Assembly (NCBI GenBank): GCA_963790525.1
Contig: CAWBOV010000003.1
Location: 248,001-312,000 of the forward strand
Length of the DNA stretch: 64,000 nucleotides
Reading direction: 5' to 3'
From: CAWBOV01 sp963790525
GTDB taxonomy: Bacteria > Actinomycetota > Actinomycetes > Mycobacteriales > Jatrophihabitantaceae
Shown here: positions 17,666 to 25,880 of the stretch, piece by piece
Layout of the letters: each line of letters starts with the position of its first letter
Position numbering within the stretch: the stretch's first letter is position 1
Notes under the pieces: generated by a model
The model's input: the letters and a program-made list of their open reading frames with translations, nothing else
What the model was told of the DNA's origin: nothing
Database searches by the model: none
Made by a program: the position numbers and the translations under genes

Positions 17666-20365
17666 GTGAGCATCGCCGATTCACGCGCCGGCGGGACGGA
17701 GAGCGACGTCCGGCCACGGTTCTCTCTCGTCGTCGCCGTGTACAACACCGCAGGCCACCTCCCGCAGTTCATCGAGTCGGTGGACCGGCAGAGCTTCGAC
17801 CTCGACCGGGTCGAGGTCATCGCGATCGACGACGGGTCGACCGACGACTCGGCAGCGATCCTGCGGGCCTGGGCCGAGCGGCGACCCGACCTGGTGACCG
17901 TCCTCGCCCAGCCCAACGCCGGACAGGCCGCCGCGCGCAACCGAGGGCTGGAGGTGGCGCGGGGGGAGTGGGTCAGCTTCCCGGATCCGGACGACCTGAT
18001 GCGGCCCGGGTACCTGGCGGGTGTGCAGAACTTCCTGGCCAAGTTCCCCGAGACCGTCCTCGTCGGGACGAATCGCCAGCTGCTGATGGACCGCACCGGC
18101 CAGGTCGTCGACAGGGACCCGATGCGTCGCATGTTCCGCGGCGGCAACCAGCTCGTCGACATCGACCGGTTCCCCGAATTCGTCCACAACAGCACCGCGA
18201 CCGGGTTCTTCCGGACCGACACGATCGCCGCCCAGGGGCTGCGCTTCGACGTCAGGCTCCGTCCCGTCTTCGAGGACGCCCATTTCTGCATCCGCTACCT
18301 GCTCGGCTGCGAGCGGCGACTGGTCGGGTTCGTGAAGTGGGCGCAGTACGTCCATCGCACCGTCCCGGGAGCCGGCCCCGTCCTGCCCGCAGGGGTGACC
18401 GCGGCGGATCGTTTCCTCGCGGTGCCGCGCTACGGCTACCTCGACGTCCTGGAGCGCGCGGCCGGTCCCGACGGCGGCCGCGTCCCCGAGTGGTTGCAGA
18501 ACCTGATCGTCTACGACCTGTCCTTCCTGTTCGGCTCCGACGTCGACTCGTCGGTACTCGATCCCGAGGTCGCAGACGAGGCGATGGACCTGCTGCGCCG
18601 GACCGTCGCGCTGCTCGACCCGTTCGTGATCGACGGCTTCGACATCAAGCGCTTCGACCGCCTCGGGCGCGACATCCTGCTCCACGGGCTGACCGGTGCC
18701 GACTGGGTCACCCCCTACGCCGTGGTGCAGGCCCGCGACGAGCCGAAGCACCTGGTGCGCGTCTCCTACCGCTACACGGGCACGCCGCCCGAGGAGCTCG
18801 TGCTGTTCCGCGGCCTGCCCTTCACCGTCGAGTTCGGCAAGATCCGCGACATCGAACATTTCGGCCGTCCTGTCATGTTCGAGCGGACGATGTGGCTACC
18901 GGCGAACGGCACCCTCCGCATCGTGATCGACGGCGTGCCCACGAACCTGCAGAAGGGCTGGCAGGCACGCTCGGTCACCGTCGCCCGCGCCAACCAGCTG
19001 CTGACCTGGTTCTCCGCCCCCGAGCCGCCGCCCGCGGAGCCCGAGCCGTCGCCCGAGGTGGTGCGGTTGCTGAAGCGCGCCGATTCCGGTCGGGTGCAGC
19101 GCAGGTACCACGACGCCTGGCTGCTCATGGACCGCATCCACGACGCCGGGGACAACGGCGAGCGGCTGTTCCGGTACCTGCGTGCGCATCGCCGCGACAT
19201 CAACGCGTGGTTCGTCATCGAGCGCGACACGCCGGACTGGTACCGGCTGCGCAAGGAGGGGTACGGGTCCCGCCTGCTCGCCCACGGCTCGACCGAGTGG
19301 ACGCTGGCGATGCTCAACTGCACCCGGCTCGCGTCCTCCCACATCGACGCCGCGGTCCACCGGCCGCAGGAGATCATGGGGCTCAGGCCGGTGACCTGGA
19401 AGTTCGCCTTCCTGCAGCACGGCATCATCCACAACGACCTCTCGCGCTGGCTCAACACCAAGCAACTGGATCTCGTCGTCACGAGCACGCCTGGCGAGTA
19501 CCAGTCCCTCGCCGGCGACCACTCGCGGTACCTGTGGACCTCGAAGGAAGTCCGACGCACGGGCCTGCCGCGCTACGACCGGCTGCGCGACCTGGGCGCT
19601 GCGGTGCCCGCCCCGGCCCGTGACCTCCTGCTGATCTGCCCGACCTGGCGGCAGTGGCTGATCGCACCGCTGGAGCCGGGCTCCCAGCGCCGCTCGATCG
19701 GCGGCGCGTTCTTCGACAGCGAGTACTGGCAGCAGTGGCACGGCCTGCTGTCGGATCCGCGGCTGGCCGAGCTCGCGGACCGGGCGAAGCTGCGGATCGG
19801 CTTCCTGCCGCACCCCAACCTGCAGGCCGCGCTCCCGCAGATGTCCCTGCCGGGTCACGTCGAGGCGCTGTCGTGGGTCACCGACGACGTGCAGCGATTG
19901 CTCGCCACGAGCGCCGCCCTGGTCACCGACTACTCCTCCGTCGCGTTCGACGCGGCCTACATCGACCGGCCCGTCGTGTACTTCCAGTTCGATCACGCCC
20001 GCTTCCACGACGGCTCGCACGTCGCCCGGCAGGGCTACTTCGACTACCGCAGGGACGGCCTCGGCCCGGTGACCGACTCCATCGACCGGACCGTGGACGA
20101 GCTGGAGGCGGCTGTCGTCGCGGGCGCCGGCCACCCCGCAGCCGTCTACCGGGAGCGCATCGCGGCCACCTTCCCCGAGCGCGACGGCCGCTGCTGCGAG
20201 CGGGTCACGGCCGCGATGGAGGATCTCGTCCCGAGGCTGCCGAAGAACACCCTGACCTCGAACGCCGTGCACTGGCTGGACGGATCACCGAAGATCAGAA
20301 GGTTCACCAGCGATCCGGTACGCAGGGTGGCGCGCTCGCGCGCGCTGGCCCGCCTCCGTGATTAG
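17666..20365 (+). CDS. Fused GT2 / CDP-glycerol glycerophosphotransferase (TagF-like), copy 1
   Basis: This 899-residue protein joins two transferases. Residues about 18-330 are a GT2 glycosyltransferase with FSLVVAVYNT, DDGSTDD near 54 and the metal-binding FPDPDD near 105. A linker domain (about 330-470) contains VPEWLQNLIVYDLSF. Residues about 490-860 are a TagF-type polyol-phosphate polymerase: LQHGIIHNDLSRWLN near 583 and FLPHPNLQ near 714 hold the two conserved histidines, followed by VTDYSSVAFDAAY, RPVVYFQFD and RQGYFDY. Family knowledge suggests it adds a sugar and a phosphopolyol or sugar-phosphate to a wall polymer at the inner membrane face. The C-terminal tail is basic (SDPVRRVARSRALARLRD). 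GTG 17666 has GGAGGG upstream. It is the most divergent of the four tandem copies. Confidence 0.85.
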   Translation: MSIADSRAGGTESDVRPRFSLVVAVYNTAGHLPQFIESVDRQSFDLDRVEVIAIDDGSTDDSAAILRAWAERRPDLVTVLAQPNAGQAAARNRGLEVARGEWVSFPDPDDLMRPGYLAGVQNFLAKFPETVLVGTNRQLLMDRTGQVVDRDPMRRMFRGGNQLVDIDRFPEFVHNSTATGFFRTDTIAAQGLRFDVRLRPVFEDAHFCIRYLLGCERRLVGFVKWAQYVHRTVPGAGPVLPAGVTAADRFLAVPRYGYLDVLERAAGPDGGRVPEWLQNLIVYDLSFLFGSDVDSSVLDPEVADEAMDLLRRTVALLDPFVIDGFDIKRFDRLGRDILLHGLTGADWVTPYAVVQARDEPKHLVRVSYRYTGTPPEELVLFRGLPFTVEFGKIRDIEHFGRPVMFERTMWLPANGTLRIVIDGVPTNLQKGWQARSVTVARANQLLTWFSAPEPPPAEPEPSPEVVRLLKRADSGRVQRRYHDAWLLMDRIHDAGDNGERLFRYLRAHRRDINAWFVIERDTPDWYRLRKEGYGSRLLAHGSTEWTLAMLNCTRLASSHIDAAVHRPQEIMGLRPVTWKFAFLQHGIIHNDLSRWLNTKQLDLVVTSTPGEYQSLAGDHSRYLWTSKEVRRTGLPRYDRLRDLGAAVPAPARDLLLICPTWRQWLIAPLEPGSQRRSIGGAFFDSEYWQQWHGLLSDPRLAELADRAKLRIGFLPHPNLQAALPQMSLPGHVEALSWVTDDVQRLLATSAALVTDYSSVAFDAAYIDRPVVYFQFDHARFHDGSHVARQGYFDYRRDGLGPVTDSIDRTVDELEAAVVAGAGHPAAVYRERIAATFPERDGRCCERVTAAMEDLVPRLPKNTLTSNAVHWLDGSPKIRRFTSDPVRRVARSRALARLRD

Positions 20366-20384
20366 CCCGTTGGGCGCATCACGC

Positions 20385-20390
20385 TAGGTT
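20385..20390 (+). promoter_or_regulatory. Possible internal promoter before fused copy 2
   Basis: TAGGTT matches TAnnnT and lies in the 74-base gap after fused copy 1, about 50 bases before the GTG at 20440. TTAGCC 17 bases upstream is a weak -35 candidate. The leader contains a short direct repeat of CGAAGA. Copies 2-4 could thus be transcribed separately from copy 1. Confidence 0.35.
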
Positions 20391-20439
20391 TGTCCATCCG
20401 AGCGGAAACGAAGACGAAGACGAAGGCGAGCATTCAGCA

Positions 20440-23193
20440 GTGACCCACGGCGAGTCAGATGACCGGCACGAGACCCAGGACGGGCCGCGTCCCCGGTTCT
20501 CGATCGTCACCGCGGTCTACAACGTCCACCGCTACCTGCCCGACTTCATCGCATCGATCGAGGCGCAGGACTTCGACCTGAGCCGGGTCGAGGTCATCGC
20601 CGTCGACGACGGCTCCACCGACGACTCGCTCCAGCTGCTGCGCTCGTGGGAGGAGCGGCGCCCCGGGCTGGTGCGCGTGCTGGCCAAGGAGAACGGCGGT
20701 CAGGGCTCGGCGCGCAACCTCGGCATGACCTACGCGCGGGGCGAGTGGGTCACCCTCCCCGACCCCGACGACATGCTCGAACCCGAGTACCTGTCCTCGG
20801 TGGACCGCTTCCTGACACGCAACCCGTCCACCACGCTGGTCGCCACCAACCGCATCTTCCTGCGCGATGCGACGGGGAAGATCTCCGACACCCACCCGCT
20901 CAAGCTGATGTTCCTGCCGGGTGATCAGCTCGTCGACCTCAACCGCTTCCCGGAGTACTTCCACGGCAGCGCCCCGGCGTCGTTCTTCCGCACGGACGTC
21001 ATCCAGGAGGCGCACCTGCAGTTCGACGCGCGGGTACAGCCGAACTTCGAGGACGGCCACTTCTGCACGCACTACCTGTTGCTGGCCGGTGCCGGCGCGG
21101 TGGGCTTCCTGAAGTCCGCGCGCTACATCTACCGCACGCGCGCCGACGGAACCTCCACCCTGCAGGGCAGCCTGCGCGATCCACGCCGGTTCACCGATGT
21201 TCCGCGGTACGGCTACCTCGACGTCCTCACCCGCGGAGCGGAGCTCAACGGCGGCCACGCTCCTGAGTGGGTGCAGAACTTCGTCATCTACGAGCTGACG
21301 TTCTACTTCAGCAGCGACCTCGCCGCGAACCGGGCCACCGCCGTGCGCGGCGAGGTGGCCGAGACGTTCCTGGCGGCGCTGCGTGAGATCGCGGCGCGGC
21401 TGGATCCCTATGTCGTGCAGGGGTTCAAGGTGCGTGCCCTCAGCCCGATCTGGCGCGACATCCTGCTGCACGGGCTGTCCGGGGAGCCGTGGGTGACCGA
21501 CTACGCCGTGACGCAGGTGCGGGACGTCGGGCGGTCGCTCGTGCGCATCGCCTACCGGTTCGTCGGGGACGCGCCACAGGAGACCGTCTTGGCCCACGGC
21601 ATTCCGTACGACGTCGAGTACGGCAAGATCCGCAGCCACGAGTTCTTCGGGACCACCCTGCTGCGGGAGCGTCTCGCCTGGGTGCCGCTCGCCGGATCGC
21701 TGCGGATCCTTCTCGACGGCAAGCCCGTGAAACTCCAGCCCGGCTGGGAACCCATCCACAACACGACGGTGCGGCCGGTCCAGGTGCAGAACTGGTTCGA
21801 GGAGAAGCAGGCGGGCCGTGCCACGCCGCGCCGCCCGCAGCGACGGACCAGGCTCACCGCCGGCGAGCGGGCGATCCTGCTCGCGGCGCGACTGCCCGCG
21901 GTGCGCGCGCGGTACGCGGGTGCCTGGGTGCTCCAGGACCGCGTCCACGACGCAGACGACAACGGCGAGCGGTTGTTCCGCTACCTGCGCACCGAGCGCC
22001 GGGACATCAACGCCTGGTTCGTCCTCGAGCGAGGCACGCCGGACTGGGAGCGCCTGGTCCGGGACGGTTTCGGGGACCGGCTGGTCGCCCACGGCAGCCG
22101 GACCTGGAAGCTGCTGATGATGCACTGCGTGAACCTGATCTCCTCGCACGCGGACCTGCCGGTGCACCGGCCGCCGGCGATCATGCGCCTGCGTGGTGCG
22201 GACTGGAACTTCAGCTTCCTGCAGCACGGAGTGATCAAGGACGACCTGTCGCGGTGGCTGAACCCGAAGCAGCTCGACCTGTTCGTCACCAGCACGCCGC
22301 AGGAGCAGGCCTCGATCGCCGGGGACGACACGCCCTACGTCTACACGAACAAGGAGGCGAGGATGACCGGCCTGCCGCGCTTCGACCGGCTCCTCGCGCT
22401 CGGTTCGGCCGTCCCCCAGGCCGACCGCAAGGTCATCCTGGTCTGCCCGACGTGGCGGCAGTGGCTGCACGTGGTGTCCGAGCAGGGCGGCCAGCGGGCC
22501 GCGGTGTCCCAGGACTTCCTCGACAGCGAGTACGTCCGCATGTGGACGGCGTTCCTCTCCGACGACCGGTTGCGCGAGCTCGCCGAGAAGCACGACCTGC
22601 GGGTGGGCTTCCTGCCGCACCCGAACATCCAGCCGGCGCTGCCGCAGTTGGCGCTGCCCGACCACGTCGAGGCGCTCACCTTCGCCGGGAACGACGTGCA
22701 GCAGCTGATGGCCGAGTGCGCGCTCATGGTCACCGACTACTCCTCGATGGCCTTCAACGCCGCGTATCTGGACCGTCCGGTCGTGTACTTCCAGTTCGAC
22801 GCGCAGCTGCTGCTCGAGGGCGCGCATGTGGGACGGCAGGGCTACTTCGACTACGTCCGCGACGGCTTCGGCCCGGTGACGGCCGAGGTGGCCGAGACCG
22901 TCGAGCAGGTGGTGGGGATCGTGGAGGCGGGGGCGCAGCCCGCACCGCAGTACCAGCAGCGCATCGACCTCACGTTCACCGAGCGCGACGGCCGGTGCTG
23001 CGAGCGGACGACTGCCGCGATCGAGGAGCTCACGGTTCCCGGGCCGCAGCCGAGCCTGGCGCGGCGGGCCGTGAGCGCGGCCGGCACCTCGCCCAGGATG
23101 ACGCGGCTGGCCCGCTCGGCCCCGTTGCGCCGGGTGCGGCCGCGCGTGGAACGACTGGTCCGATCCACACCCGTCCGGCGGCTGGTGAAGTGA
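20440..23193 (+). CDS. Fused GT2 / TagF-like polymerase, copy 2
   Basis: This 917-residue paralogue of copy 1 has the same order. The GT2 domain (about 15-330) shows FSIVTAVYNVHRYLPDFI, DDGSTDD and LPDPDD near 107. A linker domain carries PEWVQNFVIYELTFYFSSD. The TagF-like domain (about 500-870) shows LQHGVIKDDLSRWLN near 593, FLPHPNIQPAL near 724, VTDYSSMAFNAAY and RQGYFDY. Both catalytic histidines are present. The last 40 residues form an Arg-rich repeat (RLARSAPLRRVRP and RLVRSTPVRRLVK), likely an amphipathic membrane-binding tail. The GTG at 20440 lies 74 bases after copy 1, with only a weak ribosome site. The stop overlaps the start of copy 3 by one base (TGATG), so copies 2, 3 and 4 are coupled. 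Confidence 0.85.
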   Translation: MTHGESDDRHETQDGPRPRFSIVTAVYNVHRYLPDFIASIEAQDFDLSRVEVIAVDDGSTDDSLQLLRSWEERRPGLVRVLAKENGGQGSARNLGMTYARGEWVTLPDPDDMLEPEYLSSVDRFLTRNPSTTLVATNRIFLRDATGKISDTHPLKLMFLPGDQLVDLNRFPEYFHGSAPASFFRTDVIQEAHLQFDARVQPNFEDGHFCTHYLLLAGAGAVGFLKSARYIYRTRADGTSTLQGSLRDPRRFTDVPRYGYLDVLTRGAELNGGHAPEWVQNFVIYELTFYFSSDLAANRATAVRGEVAETFLAALREIAARLDPYVVQGFKVRALSPIWRDILLHGLSGEPWVTDYAVTQVRDVGRSLVRIAYRFVGDAPQETVLAHGIPYDVEYGKIRSHEFFGTTLLRERLAWVPLAGSLRILLDGKPVKLQPGWEPIHNTTVRPVQVQNWFEEKQAGRATPRRPQRRTRLTAGERAILLAARLPAVRARYAGAWVLQDRVHDADDNGERLFRYLRTERRDINAWFVLERGTPDWERLVRDGFGDRLVAHGSRTWKLLMMHCVNLISSHADLPVHRPPAIMRLRGADWNFSFLQHGVIKDDLSRWLNPKQLDLFVTSTPQEQASIAGDDTPYVYTNKEARMTGLPRFDRLLALGSAVPQADRKVILVCPTWRQWLHVVSEQGGQRAAVSQDFLDSEYVRMWTAFLSDDRLRELAEKHDLRVGFLPHPNIQPALPQLALPDHVEALTFAGNDVQQLMAECALMVTDYSSMAFNAAYLDRPVVYFQFDAQLLLEGAHVGRQGYFDYVRDGFGPVTAEVAETVEQVVGIVEAGAQPAPQYQQRIDLTFTERDGRCCERTTAAIEELTVPGPQPSLARRAVSAAGTSPRMTRLARSAPLRRVRPRVERLVRSTPVRRLVK

Positions 23194-25880
23194 TGGCGCC
23201 ACGGTTCTCCCTCGTCGTCGCCGTCCACAACGTGCACCGCTACCTGCCCGACTTCATCGCCTCGGTGGAGCGGCAGACCTTCGATCTGGCCGGCGTGCAG
23301 GTCGTCGTCGTCGACGACGGGTCGACCGACGACTCGCTGGCGCTCGTGCAGGAATGGGCCGCCCGCAGCTCGCAGCTGGTCACGGTGCTCACGCAGGCCA
23401 ACGCGGGCCAGGGTGCGGCGCGCAACGCCGGCCTCGACCAGGCCCGCGGCGAGTGGATCAGCTTCCCCGATCCCGACGACCTCCTGGACGCGGACTATCT
23501 CGCCGCGGTGGACCGGATGGTGCGGCGCCACCCGGACGCGGTCCTGGCCGCGACGAGCCGGCTGATGTTCCTGGAGGCGACCGACGAGGTCGTCGACACC
23601 CACCCCATGCGGCGGATGTTCCTGCCCGGCGACCAGCTCGTCGACCTGGACCGGTTCCCCGAGTACGCCCACAACAGCGTCGCGACCGCCTTCTTCCGGG
23701 CCGACGTCCTCGGCCGGGAGTCACTGCGCTTCGACCCGCGGGTGCGTCCGGTCTTCGAGGACGGCCACTTCTGCAGTTCCTACCTGCTGGCGTGCGAGCG
23801 CCGGCTCGTGGCGTTCGTCCAGTCTGCCAGGTACAGCTACCGCAAGCGAGCGGACAACTCCTCCACCCTGCAGAACAGCCTCGCCGATCCGGACCGTTAT
23901 CTGGCCGTCCCGCGCTACGGCTACCTGGACGTGCTCACCCGCGGTGCACAGGGGCGCGACTACGCCCCCGAGTGGCTGCAGAACATGGTCCTCTACGACA
24001 TCTCGTACTACTTCAGTGCCGACCTGAACCCCACCGGCGAGACCGGCGCGCGCGGCGAGGTGGCCGAGGAGTTCCTGCGGCTGCTCGCCGAGATCGCCAC
24101 GCGGCTCGACCCGATCGTGATCAACAGCTACGCCGGCAAGCGGTTCGACCGCCTGTGGCGTGACATCCTGCTGCACTCCTTCGCCGGCCGCCCCTGGGTC
24201 ACCGACTACGCGGTGGCACAGCAGCGCGACGACGACCACCGCATGCTGCGGGTGGCCTATCGCTACGTCGGTCCCGCTCCGCAGGAGACCGTGCTCGCCC
24301 ACGGCCTCCCGGTGGATGTGGAGTTCGGCAAGGTCCGCAGCCACGAGTTCTTCGGCGCCACCCTGATGCACGAGCGGGTGGCGTGGGTTCCGCTGATCGG
24401 GTCCCTGCGGATCGTCGTCGACGGCGTACCGCTCAAGTTGCAACTGGAGTGGGAGCCGCCGCACGCGACGACGGTGCGCCCGGTCCAGGTCAATCGCTGG
24501 TTCGACGGTGAACCCGAGCCCGTGGCGACCCCGCAGCTCGCGGCCGCCGATCGCGCCGTGGTCCTCGCCGCCCGCACCCCCGCGGCGCGGTCCCGATTCA
24601 GGGACGCGTGGGTCCTGATGGACCGCATCCACGATGCCGACGACAACGCCGAGCGGCTCTTCCGCTACCTGCGGGCCGAGCGCACGGACATCAACGCCTG
24701 GTTCGTGCTCGAACGTGGCACGCCGGACTGGGACCGCCTGGTGCGGGACGGTTTCGGCGGTCGGCTGGTCGCCCACGGCAGCCGGACGTGGAAGCTGCTG
24801 ATGCTCAACTGCGCGCACCTGATCTCCTCCCACGCCGACCGTCCCGTGCATCTGCCGCCGGCGATCACGCGACTGCAGCGCCCGACGTGGAAGTTCACCT
24901 TCCTGCAGCACGGCGTGATCAGGGAGGACGTCTCGCGCCGGCTCAACCCGGAACACGCCGATCTCATGGTCACCAGCACCCCGCAGGAGCACGCCTCGAT
25001 CGTCGGCGACGGCACGCCGTACGCCTACACCGCCAAGGAAGCGCGCATGACCGGGCTGCCGCGCTTCGACCGGCTGCGGGACCTGGGCGCGCGGGTCGAC
25101 GTCGACGAACGCGCGTGGATCCTCGTGTGCCCGACCTGGCGGCACTGGCTCGCCCCCTCCGCGCGGGCGGACTCGCAACGGCGCGATGTGGCTCCGGACT
25201 TCCTGAGCAGCGACTACGTCCGGCAGTGGGGTGAGTTCCTGCACGACGAGCGGTTGCGGGACCTGGCTGAGCGGCACGACCTGAGGATCGGCTTCCTGCC
25301 GCATCCGAATCTCCAGCCGGCATTGCCGTTCCTGGACCTGCCGCCCCATGTCGAGGCGCTCACCTTCTCCGGCACCGACGTCCAGCAACTCATCGCCGAC
25401 ACCGTCCTGATGGTGACCGATTACTCCTCGCTGGCCTTCGACGCCGCCTACCTGGATCGCCCGGTGGTGTACCTCCAGTTCGACGCCGACCGGGTCGGCA
25501 GTGGCGCGCACATCGGGCGCCCGGGGTACTTCAGCTACGAGCGCGACGGGTTCGGCCCGGTGACGGTCACCACCGCCGACGCGGTCGCCGCGGTCGAGGC
25601 CGGGGTGACCACGGACTCCAAGCGCCCCACGGCCGAGTACCAGCACCGCATCGACCGGACGTTCCCGCAGCGCGACGGCCGGTGCTGCGAGCGCACCACG
25701 GCGGCCATCGAGAGCCTGACCGTTCCCCGCGCGGTGCCGAGTCTGGCCCGGCGGGCGGCCGGCAGGGTGGTCGCGTCGCAGCGGGTGCGTCAGCTCGTCT
25801 CCACCCCGGCGCTGCGCGGCGTCAGACCCCAGTTGCGGCGCCTGGTCCGCTCACCCGCGCTACGGCGGCTGGTCAAGTGA
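23193..25880 (+). CDS. Fused GT2 / TagF-like polymerase, copy 3
   Basis: This 895-residue protein starts at the ATG overlapping the stop of copy 2. GT2: FSLVVAVHNVHRYLPDFI, DDGSTDD and FPDPDD near 92. Linker: PEWLQNMVLYDISYYFSAD. TagF-like domain: LQHGVIREDVSRRLN near 570, FLPHPNLQPAL near 701, VTDYSSLAFDAAY and RPGYFSY. The acceptor-side motif differs from copies 2 and 4 (REDVSRRLN against KDDLSRWLN), and the conserved FQFD motif reads YLQFDADRV. The tail again ends in LVRSPALRRLVK, closely like copy 2, so copies 2 and 3 look like the most recent duplication. It overlaps copy 4 by four bases (GTGA). Substrates cannot be read from the sequence. Confidence 0.85.
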   Translation: MAPRFSLVVAVHNVHRYLPDFIASVERQTFDLAGVQVVVVDDGSTDDSLALVQEWAARSSQLVTVLTQANAGQGAARNAGLDQARGEWISFPDPDDLLDADYLAAVDRMVRRHPDAVLAATSRLMFLEATDEVVDTHPMRRMFLPGDQLVDLDRFPEYAHNSVATAFFRADVLGRESLRFDPRVRPVFEDGHFCSSYLLACERRLVAFVQSARYSYRKRADNSSTLQNSLADPDRYLAVPRYGYLDVLTRGAQGRDYAPEWLQNMVLYDISYYFSADLNPTGETGARGEVAEEFLRLLAEIATRLDPIVINSYAGKRFDRLWRDILLHSFAGRPWVTDYAVAQQRDDDHRMLRVAYRYVGPAPQETVLAHGLPVDVEFGKVRSHEFFGATLMHERVAWVPLIGSLRIVVDGVPLKLQLEWEPPHATTVRPVQVNRWFDGEPEPVATPQLAAADRAVVLAARTPAARSRFRDAWVLMDRIHDADDNAERLFRYLRAERTDINAWFVLERGTPDWDRLVRDGFGGRLVAHGSRTWKLLMLNCAHLISSHADRPVHLPPAITRLQRPTWKFTFLQHGVIREDVSRRLNPEHADLMVTSTPQEHASIVGDGTPYAYTAKEARMTGLPRFDRLRDLGARVDVDERAWILVCPTWRHWLAPSARADSQRRDVAPDFLSSDYVRQWGEFLHDERLRDLAERHDLRIGFLPHPNLQPALPFLDLPPHVEALTFSGTDVQQLIADTVLMVTDYSSLAFDAAYLDRPVVYLQFDADRVGSGAHIGRPGYFSYERDGFGPVTVTTADAVAAVEAGVTTDSKRPTAEYQHRIDRTFPQRDGRCCERTTAAIESLTVPRAVPSLARRAAGRVVASQRVRQLVSTPALRGVRPQLRRLVRSPALRRLVK

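Noticed and set aside
18896..20272. Long open reading on the minus strand, with similar ones opposite the other polymerase genes (for example 20455-23202 and 25973-28483).
   Set aside because: They are antisense shadows caused by very high third-position GC. Their translations are Arg/Gly/Val/Asp-rich, lack domain motifs, and lie exactly opposite intact GT2/TagF domains.
21489..23192. Possible 568-residue N-terminal extension of fused copy 3.
   Set aside because: It is an out-of-frame reading of fused copy 2. Copy 3 starts at the ATG overlapping the stop of copy 2, where the GT2 domain begins.
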